Positions 46,483-58,490 of a stretch of DNA of 64,000 nucleotides are shown here, in pieces (the first letter of the stretch is position 1; each line of letters opens with the position of its first letter). The stretch is from Hemileia vastatrix (Eukaryota > Basidiomycota > Pucciniomycetes > Pucciniales > Zaghouaniaceae), in NCBI GenBank assembly GCA_030280995.1, contig JASXTE010000001.1:1525501-1589500 (forward strand). Reading direction: 5' to 3'. A program made the position numbers and the translations under genes. Under the pieces are notes generated by a model. The model had not been told where the DNA came from, did no database searches, and saw nothing but the letters and a program-made list of their open reading frames with translations.

Positions 46483-49362
46483 TTAATGTCTGAAAGAAGA
46501 ATCTTCAGGAGGTTGATTTGGATTGTGTTGACACTTTTGTTTTTTGTTGGGGTTGGTGAATGCACTGTGCTATTTAAACTGCATTCTTCTGGAAAGATGG
46601 TATGGATTGTAATGGTCTGGAACCATTTTGAAAGGTAGTTTGTGGGAGGAAGCAGAAGAGGGTGGAGTAGAATTTTGGAAGGTGTGCTTTATGATTCTTG
46701 ACTTCTTACAGTGGTCATCCTGAAGTTGCTTTCTTAGGGTCTTTTCAAACTCATTCAATGGTCCATGAAGAGAAAAATCCTTTAGCCTGTTCAAACACAT
46801 GATGCTTAGGTTTTTCTTTATATCCTCATAATCCTGGGTTGAAAAAATTTCTAGAGGTTTTCAAACTCTATTAGTAGTTTCAGGAAGAGGGGTGCCATCT
46901 AAACAAGAAGAATTTTTCTTAGAAGTTGTTTTTTGTTCATGAAAATATTATGGTACTTAAAGATAGGAGGTTTGTCAAAATTGTAAGGCAGAGGGATTTG
47001 GACTTCTGAAGGAATGGAAAAATTTGTGGTTGGAGGATCAGCCAGAGATAAATATGGGTTGTCTTGATCCTCTTCCATTGGGTGCTGAGAAGTTGAACTG
47101 AGATGGACCTGTTCCTGGGACCTAGCTGGAGAAAGAGATTTGTTTTTGGTGTTGCTGTTGCTATTAATATCCTGATCAGTTGGATTGGTTTCTGGTGCTG
47201 GAGAACACAAGTTGTTGTATGATGGGGCAGGTGAAGGTGATTTAGGGACTGAATGTTGTCTTCTGGATGAATTTCTTGAAGAAAATAAACTTTCAGAAGA
47301 ATGGTTGGCAGGAAGAGGAGAGGTGTAGTTTCTTCTTCTGGATGGAGAAGGTAATATTGGGCTTAGAGCAGTTTTGGGAGTTTTTATTCTTCCTTAGAGA
47401 TCACTGGAAGGTTTTCTAGAAGTTTGAAAAGTTTTGGAATTATTGGACTTATAAATTGTTGTTTTCATTGCTCTGGATGCACTAGGAGGTTGTTGTGTAG
47501 AAGTGTTGTTATTTGTGGGATGATTTTGGCTGTTTTCAGGTTGAATTTGGAAGTTTTGAGCCTGTTTTTTGCTTTCTAGTGAGGCAGTGTAGAAAGTTCT
47601 AAATTACTAAGCAGTAGACACAATGCAAGATGGGTTGGTTCTTCTTTTCAATTTCTAAAAAGAAGCACCTTCCACTCTTATTTTAAAGACAGCAAAATAA
47701 TGTGTAACACTAATATCTGACTAGATATTTTATAAGTTGAGAGATGAGTTTAAAAAATAAGGAAAAAAAAATATTACCATCTGGATATTTCTATTCTTAA
47801 TAAGCCCTAGTATCCACAGCTACTACCTCTTGAAGAACTCTTTTTGAATATGCCTTATTATAGCAATAATATAACTCTAATAATAGTTTTTTCTACCAAA
47901 TCTATATATTCTTTCTGTGTTGCGCTTTTTAACTATACTATATGAAATAAACAAACAGAAGCACAAACTCTAAAAGGCTCAGAATTTTTCCAATATGTCT
48001 TAGATACTTAATTTCAGAAAAATACAATCTCTTACTGTTATCAGAGTAATCACAAAATAGACAAATCACTATATATCACCATATATTTCAAAAGTATATA
48101 ATATGAAGCCCTAATGTTTGTAATCTATTGACTGATTCAAATAATAATTTTCCTACCTAACTACTACTTCTCCTATTAGATAGCCTTTCCTTCTTATATT
48201 TTACAGCACTCCAGACACAGTTTCCTAGTGGATCTCCAGCTCTGTCTCTAGCACCACATTAGTAAAACAATACTAATTCATTATTAAAATAAATACACCT
48301 CTAGTAAAAACTAAAGCACCTAAACATAGCCTATGCTTACTAATACTAGTATTAAATTGTTTCACTCATATTCCACATGCACGCTTATGAATGTACCTTT
48401 GCATTGTTTCAACGCTACTTCCCACGTTGGCACCTTTTAGTGCTGATCCTTGTCTCTTTGACTCTTGGGTAGTTTTGTGATTGAGTCCCCATCCTCCTCC
48501 ATTCATTAACAAGTCCATAGTTCTGACAATTCACTTAACTTGTTAGCCTTGAAACTTACATTACCTGTTTCAGTAAGTTACCACAATAGCCGCTGTGCAG
48601 TATACTATGTACTTGAGGCCTTCCTTGAGCCATAGTTCTTTCCTTAACATTTAACACACAATTATTGGAAAATCCAAATCCAAAATGATCAGTGCTTGCA
48701 CTCCTAAGTTGATAACACACAATTCCCTTTGTGCGGCACATCTTGCTTCAAAATCTGAGTGCACAGACCCTAAATCCTCTTCTGCGCTTCTCTTTCCCTT
48801 TGTTCTTTAAAACACACAATTACATATTTGTAATAGCCCTATCTACTGTGCTATGATTCTCCTTTGTTCTTTCTGGGCTACATAACTGATTGGTCCAAAA
48901 GATAGGCTACCTGCGATGTGCATACCAGAGCAGGTGGGCAGGCCGCCTGGACACATTCTAGAAGTCTAGGAGCTGAATTTTCAGAGGTAAAATTAGATTT
49001 TTGGAATGTAAAGCTATTCTTTTAGAGAGCTTTCTGGGGAGTTATAAACTGGAGTTTCTGGAAGGAGCCTAAGATAAAGAAGAAGAGGCTGGACCTAATT
49101 CTGGAGATCTAATAGGGGATCTGGAAATTTTTTAGTGGGAAAGTGAAGGTGGAGGTAGAGGGTAGTTTGAATATCTATCACATCTTTTCTTTTTTTATTT
49201 ACAAGAGTCACAAGCCCTGTTGTATAGTTTGGTGTCTGGAGTTGGTAGAGTGGAAGTGAAGGGTCTGCATATGTGGATGCAATGTTTACAAGCATAGTCC
49301 TTAGGAGAAGTGAAGAAAGGAAGAGTTGATGGGTCAAAATCAGGTGATCAAAGGTTTACCAT
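46483..49362 (-). pseudogene. Antisense gene with CxxC...CxxCx6C motif (larger copy)
   Basis: Minus-strand frame starts MVNL (then a stop) SPDFDPSTLPFFTSPK and has DYACKHCIHIC, then about 20 residues later RACDSCK, one stop, KKKRCDRYSN. The C-x2-C-x6-C part resembles half of a fungal Zn2Cys6 cluster. After an apparent insertion (47602-48955) the frame continues as a Ser/Pro/Asn-rich segment (NNNTSTQQPPSASRA, SLSPARSQEQVHLSS) and, past a frameshift near 46905, LPETTNRV and DYEDIKKNLSIMCLNRLKDF, ending at 46483. At least five stops. It is antisense to the retrotransposon that contains it. Function unknown; could be an antisense accessory gene or a separate inserted gene. Confidence 0.5.
47602..48955. 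mobile_element. Candidate insertion in the antisense pseudogene
   Basis: 1354 bp with no recognised coding sequence interrupt the protein-like frame; TTCTA stands at both borders (47597-47601 and 48956-48960). On the minus strand it starts TGTGTCCAGG, as an LTR might, but the other end lacks the expected CA. The right end is notably GC-richer than its surroundings. It may be a solo LTR of an unrelated family. Confidence 0.35.
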
Positions 49363-49990
49363 TTTCTGTGGTGGAAAAAGAAAAAAGAAGAAAGAGATAA
49401 GAAGAGATTTTTTTTAGTAGTGATGGGTAGAAGATGAGGGGGTGTTGAAGTTCAACAAGCTGAATTTGGGTGTGTATGCATGAGAGCAGATGTAAATTAT
49501 AATTCAAAAATGCTGTAGTCCCCCAAGACTTTAAACTGAGGAATGTTAGTCCATCAAAACTTTAAGCTGAGAGATGTGAGTCTCCCATGACTATAAACTG
49601 AGGATTGGTGATGGGTGAGTCCTTCAGGAATATAAACTGATAGTTTGGTATGATGATTGGGTAGAGGGCATTAAAGGGGAGTCTCTGAATTTAGTTAAGG
49701 TAAGTGTGGGGGTAACTGATGAGCTGGCTTCTCTGTAGAAAAGTTACCGCAGAATTTTAGTTTGCTTCTTTGAGTCTTTAATGGTTTGATCTCTGGTGCT
49801 GTCTTTTTAATTTAGGTTTTGAGTCCCCCAAGACTATAAAATGAGGGCTGTTAGTCCCTAGGACTTTAAACTGAGGACAAGTCCCCAAAAAATTTAAACT
49901 GAGATATTTTTTATGTTGGCTACATTCAGGAATTCTGGAAAGTGGTTAAATTTTTTATTTCTAAGTCAAGAATTTTATTCAAGAATTAAA

Positions 49991-50608
49991 TCACAAAAGA
50001 GAATAAAGAGATGAAACAAAGTTTTCAGAATTTTTTTTGAACTGGTGGATGAGGTGTCTTATTTTCTCAATGTCCTGTGGATCTTTAGAAGGAGTGCATT
50101 GGAAGTAGTTTTTTAAAAGATGTTTTTGTTGAGAAGAGTTTTGTTGAATTTTGGCCTTAATGGTGGGTAAATTATTGGGTGTTTGTGTTTAAATGGTTCC
50201 CATATTGTCATCATCACTGTCTTGATGGGGATGTACTGGAAAGTCATTTTTTTAATTTCAGTATGGAGAAAAATTAGTCTTACCATCAGAAAGACCAGGT
50301 ATGGTGGAACTAGTGTTTGTAATGGTGTTGGAACTCTTTTTGGAAGGGTGTATTTTGTTGATTAATTTGGCTATCAGGATGAAAGGCCTAGATCTTTTGG
50401 TTCTGTTATAAGATGTACCAGGATAAGGTGTAGATGAAGTTTATGAAGAGGGACCAGGTCTGTAGCAATATTTCTTTCTGGAATAGCAGGCATCACAAGC
50501 AGTTCTGGATGGATGAGCTGGTGATGGTATGGTATAAATAAGGTTATGGTCAATACAGTATTGAAAGGGAACCATCTCAGGGGTTGATTTTGAAAAGTGT
50601 TTGAACAT
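49991..50608 (-). pseudogene. Antisense gene with CxxCx6C motif (smaller copy)
   Basis: Begins at ATG 50608 (MFKHFSKSTPEMVPFQYCID), with HPSRTACDACYSRKKYC at about 50475-50505, matching the spacing and sequence type of the motif in the neighbouring pseudogene. A stop follows at about 50436; further on, in a shifted frame, TPSKDPQDIEKIRHLIHQF leads to a stop at 49991. The two are probably paralogues. It ends about 50 bp inside the 3' LTR of the plus-strand element and is oriented against it. Confidence 0.5.
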
Positions 50609-50658
50609 GGTGGTTTTTGAATAAGGGAAAATGTGTACATTCTAAATTTGAGGGAGGA

Positions 50659-51690
50659 TGTGGTCATCCAATATTGGCTGGGGCCTTTGTTGTGTAGTTT
50701 GGTACTGTTCGCTGATGTCTTAAATGGCATTGATTTCTGCTTATGTGTTTTTCTGCATTCACAGGCTGAATATTGGAGCTAAGGGGATGAGGCTATTATC
50801 ATTGGATAGCCCTGTTTTCCCCTACATTTTATGTGTTGATGATTTTTTATACTCTAATTTTAATGGGCTCTTTTGGTCACTTTAATTTTTACTATAACTG
50901 TTTAATTATTTTTTGAATTTTTTGGGCTAACCTTAAGTCTTAGGGCTGAGTTTTTAGTACCATTAGATAGCCCTGTTTTTTCTCTACTTTTTATGTGTTG
51001 ATTATTTTTTAGTACATTTTAAGGCTTTAGGTGTTTAATGTTGTTTTATGGTTTTTTAGTTGTTTTTAGTGGTTTTCTGTCTTCAGGGTGCCCACCCACC
51101 TTGGTTGTAGAATGGTGGGCAGCCCTTCTAGAGGGTTTTTTATGCAATTTTGCTGGCAGAAGCGCCAAATTAGTTGCTTTAGCATAGATTTCTAGATGGG
51201 GGTCTGTGTGTAAATACTGAATAAGACAGTTTGGGGCAACTTTAATTATCATACAACCATCTGGTAATTAGATCACTGCATCTCACGCTAGTTTCACTGT
51301 TTTTTGGCCACAATTGGCTATGTTAGTTGCAAGTTGAGTTCTTCATTTAACTCTACTTTTACAACTGGTTTCTCTGGTGTAGCTTTGCAACCTGCATCAA
51401 GTATTATTGCTTTTTTCTGTGCAACAAGTTCACAGTGTTTTTGGTTTTCTGGTAAGGATCTTTCTGCATTTCAGGTTTTTTTTAGCTTTTAGTCATCTGG
51501 GCTACTGTCTTTACTTTTAAAAAGTCAATAATTTGTTAGAAGGGGTATTGTAATAGTCTCCAATTTGCTGTAGAAAATTAATCTCACCTGGTATTTCATA
51601 AAGGGACAGGGGATTTTCTCTCTGTATTTTCTTCAACTCCCTTGGTGAAGGACTAGAGCTAGTAATATAGGATTTTCTAAATTGTGTCTT
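50659..51690 (+). repeat. 3' LTR of the plus-strand Ty3 element
   Basis: Starts TGTGGTCATCC right after a polypurine tract and matches 27351-28380. The end is blurred by a downstream tandem duplication. Confidence 0.8.
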
Positions 51691-52314
51691 GTCTTGTCTT
51701 GTCATTTAACCTCCATTTTTTGGCTTTGGAGGCTAGGCATGACTTAATAAGCCAAACAAATGAAATACTATAAAAATAAAATAAAATAAGAGTGAGAATA
51801 AGACATGACTAACAATTGGCTGTGTTAGTTGCAAGGTGAGTTTTTCATTTAACTCTAATTTGGCAATTTGTTTCTCTGGTGTAGCCTTGTAACCTGAATC
51901 AAGTATTATTTCAGTTCTCTGTGCAACAAGTGCACAGTTTTTTTGTTTTCTGGTGTGGATCTTTCTGAATTTCAGTCTTTCCTTAGTTTTTAGTAATCTG
52001 GGCAACTTTATTGACTTGTTAAGAAGTCAAGAATTTGGTAGAAGGGGTATTGTAACAGTCTCCAATATTCTGTATCAAATTAATCTCACCTGGTTTTTCT
52101 CAAAGGGACAGTGAATTTTCACTGTGGTTTTATCCAACTCCCTTAGTCAAGGCACATAGCTAGTACTATAGGATTTTCTTCATTTTGTATTGTCTTGTCT
52201 TGTCGTTTAATGTCTTTTTTTTGGCTTTGGAGGGTAGGCATGACAAAATAAGCCAAACAAATGAAATACTGTAAAAATAAAATAAAATAAGAGTGAGAAT
52301 AAGACATGACTAAC
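51311..52314 (+). repeat. 502-bp tandem duplication covering the LTR 3' end and flank
   Basis: 51311-51812 and 51813-52314 are similar along their length, from CAATTGGCT to GACATGACTAAC. The unit includes the last ~380 bp of the LTR plus ~120 bp of flank (GGCTTTGGAGG, AAGCCAAACAAATGAAATAC). Confidence 0.85.
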
Positions 52315-52408
52315 CATAATAAATTTATTATTTACCACCATATTCAGTATTGAGGTGTGTAGAACATGAGTATCAGTGTCAGTAAAAATGTTGAGGTGGT
52401 ATATAGAT

Positions 52409-52608
52409 AGAGGGTATCAGAGTTAGAAATTTACAATTATTAAAACATTTTTTACAAAAAAGAAGGAAGCCACATCATTGACACTAATTTCAATAAAAAA
52501 ATGTTTTTTAGAGGAACAATATTGCATATTTTATAAAATAATCATGGTTGATTTAGTGGGAAAAAGAGGTATTTTTAAATGGGAAAATTCTAACTTTTCT
52601 ACCCCCCT
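52409..52608. mobile_element. 200-bp Harbinger-like MITE, second copy
   Basis: Same family as 9350-9548: shared interior ATAATCATGGTTGATTTAGT and similar ends (AGAGGGTATCAGAGTTAG and CTAACTTTTCTACCCCCCT). Flanks GAT and ATT no longer match, so it is older. Confidence 0.8.
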
Positions 52609-52666
52609 ATTTTTAAAACAAAAAAAAGAATTATGTGGTAATTATGACTGATTTCTGGCCACTGAA

Positions 52667-53411
52667 AAGTGCCCTATTAAAAGTCTGTCAATGGTCTTTT
52701 TTTAATGTACCTCACTCAATATTTCTCAGAAAAATATCTAGTTTTATATTCTGAAGCAAAAGCATGCTTCTAATCAATCTAACATACTAAAAATATAAAA
52801 TAGCTGGAATAAAATAAATAAATATTGAAAATTAAAATAGAAATTTGTTTTAGCTATCCCTAAGAATTTTTTCCAGATAGGCAAGATACTTATCTGAGCC
52901 ATCTCCTAGATTTGAAAGAATAACTTCTCAGAAGCAAAAAAAATCAAATTTATTTTGATAAAGATAATCAATTTTTTGTGTTGACTCCTCCTAAGTGCCA
53001 TTATTCAAAAATTTCCCAATAATTACAAAGGAATAAATAAAATTTCATTCAAAGTACCTCTTGAACAGCAAGGATGAACCAAAAAATGATTTGGAGTAGT
53101 TATCACTGAGAAAAGGTAGATATGAGGTAGGATAAAGCTTGGAGAAGTGTGAGTCAGGTGAAAAAAGTTTATTTGGATGCATTGAAGACTTTAGAAGTGA
53201 TTCCATGAAAGCAAAATGTTTGTGTTTGATGCATGAAGCTTTTATGATAAAGGTAGGGAGTGGAAAATAAAGTCTTGAAGAGGAAAAAGGATGAGGATCA
53301 ATGAATGGTTGTCACAAGAAGATGAATGGAATGATTAAATGGAAGGAAATTTCAGTGAAAAATATTCAAAATGCATAAAAATGCCATTCACAGACTTTTG
53401 GTAGGCCACTG
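52667..53411 (+). mobile_element. Tc1/mariner-like miniature element 1
   Basis: Ends AAGTGCCCTATTAAAAGTC and GACTTTTGGTAGGCCACTG are inverted repeats of CAGTGCCC-type ends. The interior is an inverted copy of 54016-54773 (shared ATGAGGTAG, GATGCATTGAAGACTTT, GAAAAAGGATGAGGATCA). No transposase frame. Confidence 0.65.
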
Positions 53412-54015
53412 TGCAGTGATAATGCAGAAACTATAACCTGTTTTCATTTTATTGTTTCACAGAAAATATCCACTCAACATACCTATGACCTAATATTTTC
53501 TCACTCAGAAAATTAAAATAATTCTAATTCTTTCAGTTATAAAAATTTTGATTCATATTATATTTATATATATACATATATATATTTATAAGGTTTAAAA
53601 AAATCAATAATATTGAGACTGTCAAAAAAAATGCTAAATATGCCTTTTTTTCCCAATAAACAAAATGAGAGAGAAAAAACATTTGAGAAAAAAATTAAAT
53701 AAATAAATAAAACATCTGGTTTCACTAATTGTTGGATCCTCCATCATAATGAAGGCATTGAAGTAATCAAATTGTCAAGAATGTCCGTTTTGGTGAGTCT
53801 TCCCAAGATATTTCAATGACTTCACAAATATGAGAAATTTATGTCAGTTGATATAAGGTCAAAATATCTATCTTTTAGATTCTTTCATACATTATTGATA
53901 GGATTGAAATAAGGTGACTGGTCCTTCCAGATTATCATCTTTTTTTAAGTTGATCACATTTTGTGACATGGTGAATAAAGAATCAGTGTGAAATTTGATG
54001 TGGATTCACACTTTA
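53412..54015. other. Spacer between two inverted miniature elements
   Basis: AT-rich with no gene; contains (AT)-rich runs near 53565-53590. One stretch near 53910 (GACTGGTCCTTCC) echoes the Tc1-type remnant at 26690, too short to interpret. Confidence 0.35.
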
Positions 54016-54773
54016 CAGTGGACTACCAAAAGTCTTTGAACAGAATTTTTATTTATTTATTTTATTTTATTTTATGCATTTTAGAATAGTTTTTTTCTTG
54101 AAATTTCCTTCCATTATATTATTCTTTCTATCTTCTCATGAAAATTAATCACTGATCCTCATCCTTTTTCCTTTTCAGGACTTTTTTTTTTAAATTCCCT
54201 TTCATTATCATCAAAGCTTCATACATCAAACCCCAACCTTTTTCTTTCATAGAAACACTTCCAAAGTCTTCAATGCATCCCAATAAGACATTTTCACCTT
54301 AACCACACTCCTGAAAGCCTTATGCTACCTCATGTCTGCTTATTCTCACTGATATTTCTACTGAAAATTATTTTTTGGGTCATCCTTTCTTTTAAAGAGT
54401 CACTTTAAATGAAAGTATCTTTATTCCCTTGGCATGATTGGAGAATTTGTGAACAATGGCACTTAAAGTTTATTATTTTTTTCAATAATTTTTTTTAAGT
54501 TTTTTTCTTTTGAAAAGTCACTCTGTGATATCTGGGATGAGGTTCAGGCAAGTATTTCACCTATATGAAAAAACTCTTAGGGGTAGCTAAAACAAATTTC
54601 TTTTTGAATTTCCAATTTTTCTTTGTTTTATTGCAAGTTATTTTGTATTTAAGTATGTTAGATTTATTAGAAATATGCATTTTCACCAGAATAAAAAAAT
54701 AAATTTTTCTCTGAGAAATATGGAGTTAGTTACATTAAAAAAAGACTGTTCACAGACTTTTGGTGGGGCAATG
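54016..54773 (-). mobile_element. Tc1/mariner-like miniature element 2
   Basis: 758 bp from CAGTGGACTACCAAAAGTC to GACTTTTGGTGGGGCAATG, flanked by TA at 54014-54015 and 54774-54775. Inverted relative to 52667-53411. The TA flanks and terminal motif suit the Tc1/mariner group. Non-coding. Confidence 0.7.
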
Positions 54774-54775
54774 TA

Positions 54776-55439
54776 CATACAGACATAAAAAATACAACTA
54801 TGTTTTTTCTTTTCATTTTTCATTTTATTTGAAAACAGTCAAATAATACCTTCATTCCTTCCTTGCTTACTTACTTAAAGTATCATCCAACATGTTAGTA
54901 CATTCATTTTTATGCATACTTTACTAAGAATTTTCTTAACTTTTTACCACTGTTTCATTAAACTCTCACATTAACTAAAAATATCAGTAGTTCATTCAGC
55001 CCTTCCTTAAACAGCTATATTAAAGACAATTGGTGCAGTTGATGATAAATTTCAAGGATTTTTATTCTGAAACCTTGTGGTGACTCCTGAAAGATCTTCC
55101 AACAAGCAAAACTTTCCAACCATCACCAACCATCTATGATAAAGCCTTTAAAGCTTGATATTGACAATACCAGCCATTGATTCCCTAATCCGCTCAAAAT
55201 CCATTGGATCTCCTCTCCACTTCTTCCTTCCATTGATCCAGGTCCAGAAGTCAGTTTTTTTTACTCTTTTTCTTGTATTTTTCCTTTTTTCTGGAAACCT
55301 CTTCTCATTTCTAAAAGTAAGATTTTCATGGTTTATCTCAAATATGATCCTTAACTAAAATCAAGGAAGTAATGGCCACTTTTGAAAGTCAAACACTACC
55401 ACACATCAATTTGGACAATGGGGCCAAAATTCACTAAAA
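54776..55439. other. Intergenic DNA, no gene recognised
   Basis: No supportable gene. The frame at 55155-55358 is short and without a recognised domain. Confidence 0.35.
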
Positions 55440-56285
55440 TTTCTTGTCCCATTTTAGAAAATCTAACAGTATCAGATATAAGCCTTGATCAAGGGAGTTG
55501 GAGAAAAACTTAAGAGAAAAACCCCTGTCCATTTGAGAAATACCAAGTGAGATTAATATGATGCATAAAATAAGAGACTGTTACAATACCCCTTCCAAAA
55601 AATTTCTTGACTTCTAAACAAGTCAAGACAGTAGCCAATAGCAGACCACTGAGAACCAATAACCCTGAAATGAAGAAATAATCCACACCAGAGACCCAAG
55701 AAACCAGTGTACTTGTTTCACAGAAAACAGCAATAATACTTGATGTAAGTTGCAAGGCTATACCAGAAAGAAAAAAGTTACCAGATTTGAGCTAGATGAG
55801 GAGGTAAACTTTCAAGAAAAACAGCCAATTGTGGCCAAAAACCAGTGAAAATAGAGTAAGAAACACTGATCTAATTACCAGATGGTTGTATGATAAATAG
55901 AGTTGCCCCAAACTGTCTTATGCAGTATCTACACAAAGACCCATTTAAAAATCAAAGCTACACCTGCAAAATTTACTATTCTTCTACCAAAATTTCATAA
56001 AATCACTCTAAATGCACTCCCCAGCCTGCCTAGAGGCAGTTAACCTCCCTGAACCAAAATACTCCAAAAAAACCACTAAAAACTCTTAAAACACAAAATT
56101 AAGTTAAAAAACCATTAAGACATAAAATATAGATATAAATTATGTCTATTGATTCTTAATAAGAGCTGAATCTTAGAACCTAAAGTTATCCCAAAAAATG
56201 CAAAAAAAATTAAATAGATATAGTGAAAAGTGAAAAAGCCCAAAGGAGCCCTTAAAACTTAGAATATGAAAAATATCAAGAAGAT
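55440..56285 (-). repeat. Truncated LTR of the plus-strand Ty3 family, inverted
   Basis: In reverse it matches most of 27520-28370, including GACAGTTTGGGGCAACT, GGTAATTAGATCA and CAAGTATTATTGCTG, but lacks the first ~170 bp of the LTR. More diverged than the two LTRs of the complete element. Confidence 0.75.
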
Positions 56286-56456
56286 ATGAAATATATAGAA
56301 GCCCCCAGGATATCCAATGGTAGTAACCACATCACCAGGGCCTAAGTATTTAGCCCAGAAGTCCAGAAAAACATTAAAAATAAGGGAAAATTCCAACTTT
56401 GAAGACACCAAATACCCCCAAAATACCAGAAAAATACCAGAGAGCCTTGAAATAAT

Positions 56457-56925
56457 AGGGGGTATCAATGTTAAGGGATCCACAAATAAATTAATTTCAG
56501 ATAAAAATTTTTATACCCCAATTATATTCTGCAATTATTTTGGCTAATAGTTGGGTTATTAGACATTTTACATGTCAATGTTCACCTCTATCTGACATTT
56601 TTCTACTCAATTTTTGGTAACTACATCTTGGAAAACTTTATGTAATAACCACCTCCTGCATAGAGTGAAGAGAGACATAAGGATGGCATCTGAGATTATA
56701 TGCCATATGACTTTCTGAAAAATAAATCATGTATGTGGTGAGTTTGATATCAAGAGTTAGGAATGGAAATTGGGGTATAAGAGGTAGGATAATGCACTAT
56801 TGTGCAATCCTTATCCAATAGCCCAAGAGCTAGTGGATATGAATATTCCACAATTAATAATTTCTGATCCCAGAAAAACAAAATTTTGATCCCTTATTGT
56901 GTATCCCTTAATATTTATACCCCCT
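56457..56925. mobile_element. 469-bp Harbinger MITE of the copy C terminal type
   Basis: Inverted ends AGGGGGTATCAATGTTAAGG and its counterpart ending ATACCCCCT, flanked by AAT at 56454-56456 and 56926-56928. The left ~200 bp match the 3' end of copy C (4500-4746, reversed). The right AAT is directly followed by the terminus of Harbinger copy D. Confidence 0.88.
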
Positions 56926-57288
56926 AATAGGAAGTGTCAGTTCTTTCATATCCGCACTTAACTTAAGTGCAGATTTCAAACCAAATCAGCATTTAAATTT
57001 TGCACAAAACTCACTTATTTTAAAAATGGGTGTCAGATATGACCTCAAATAAGCATTTTTTTCTGATTTTTTTTCAAAACCACATTTTTGTCACATCATC
57101 CCTTCCTTTCCCACCCAATTGCCATCAGGTGTGACACCCAGACCTTAATACTCTCATCAATCCTTGGCACACACCCCTCACCGAGATTTGAAATATTTTA
57201 TTGCAAAATTTTAACCAGGAATTTTTTTTCCTTCTTTTTTTATGTTTTCAACCTCTAAATATCTTTTCTTGTAACATAAAAGTTTGAT

Positions 57289-57840
57289 AATACCTCCCAA
57301 AAAGTTTTACACTCAAAAGGCAACTCAAAAAATGCTTCACCACAAAGTTCTTCCCTTAATGTAGGCCACTCACCTGAAAAATCAAAGCCTGGACAGCTAA
57401 AAAAGGAATATTATCTCATCATTATCAACTTACTCAAAATTAAACAAAATTATGATGCTTTTTTTGTATGTGAGAGGTACACCTGCATCAAAGGTCAATA
57501 GAAAATGAAGTAAAAAAGAAAACAAAAAGGAGAATCACCATCAATCCTAAGAAAATGATAGTGAGTTTTAAAAGTTATTAATCAAAATATAAAAAGGCTC
57601 ATTTTTGCTTCCACTTCCACTGGCTTTGGTAATGATGATTATGATTTGGATAATAGAATTAATGCTGTTTCCAAAAATCTCAATGTCTGGTGTCTTCTCT
57701 ATGAGTAAATGGATATTCCTTTTGGTTCCGAATTTAATAGTTACTTTTAATCTTCTCAAAAAAAGTTATATCATGAGATTCTGATTACACCATTTGTCCT
57801 TACTGGACTATAAAATATTGCACTTTTGGAATTTCAGATT
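57289..57840 (+). pseudogene. Myb/SANT-like gene remnant (copy D)
   Basis: The presumed start ATG is ATA (57289-57291). Further on, KQNYDAFF, SKYKKA and STGFGNDDYDLDNRINAVSK align with KSNYDSCFG, AKYKKA and STGFGVTDNNITKGIKS of copy C, followed by WCLLYE, a stop, MDIPFGSEFNSYF corresponding to MDSIFGERADVNPV. Many stops and frameshifts. Confidence 0.6.
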
Positions 57841-57949
57841 GTAAAATAATAATGATGCCTGTGCAAAAATCCTCATCACCAACATAATTTTATCACCTCA
57901 CCACCAATTTGAATTTCTAAAAAAATCCAAGTCAAAAAAAACTTATATT

Positions 57950-58490
57950 TGTTTGAAAAATTTGGCAATACCCTCCCCTTCATTTTATTGAAGCAAGGGG
58001 TGGGTATCACCAAAAGTTTCTAAGTTATCAATTTCCCATTTCAGATTTGAAAAATTTGGCAATACCCTCCCCTGCATTTTATTGAAGTAAGGGGTGAAAA
58101 TCACCAAAATTTATAATAATTCCAAAAATTAATAAATAAATAACTAAGATAAGTCAAATTCACTAGTTTAAATAAATGAAAATTCCTCAAGACAAAATGC
58201 TTATCAAGTCTAAAACCTAAGTTTGGGACTTTCCACAGTTATAGGAAAGATGAATCCCATTAAACAATTTAATTTTATCATGATTAACTTTTATACAACA
58301 CAAAGTTGTTGGCTCATTACTTTATTTCAGTAAATTAAAATTCAGACTTATTGATAAAAAATTTATGAAAGAATAAAAAATATTCAATGACTTTACAAAT
58401 CCCCAAACTTTTTTAATCTACCTCAAGGTTTGTAAATTTATTAATTTTACCTTCTTTTTTTACCTTGTTGATTTGTTGAACTAACTTTAG
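57950..58490 (-). pseudogene. Dioxygenase gene tail with minisatellite units (copy D)
   Basis: 57950-58100 holds two minisatellite units (CCCCTGCATTTTATTGAAG), and 58100-58490 matches the 3' flank and last codons of the dioxygenase genes (TTTACCTTCTTT, ACCTTGTTGATT). The catalytic region is missing: the next homologous sequence is the upstream tandem repeat at 58680. Confidence 0.65.

Larger units (their letters stand above)
27351..51690 (+). mobile_element. Large Ty3-type LTR retrotransposon (plus strand), heavily nested
   Basis: Two LTR copies (27351 to about 28380 and 50659 to about 51690) bracket gag, protease, reverse transcriptase, RNase H and integrase in Ty3 order. Removing the inserted minus-strand Ty3 element (29649-38718) and the solo LTR (43655-44463) restores reading across each junction. 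The 3' LTR is preceded by a purine tract (TTTGAGGGAGGA). About 6 kb between integrase and 3' LTR carry two minus-strand pseudogenes. Excluding inserts the element is about 13 kb, large for this class. Many stops and frameshifts show it is old. Confidence 0.8.

Noticed and set aside
49180..49290. Fungal Zn2Cys6 transcription factor
   Set aside because: Only a half-cluster C-x2-C-x6-C is present and the cysteine order does not fit the full six-cysteine motif.
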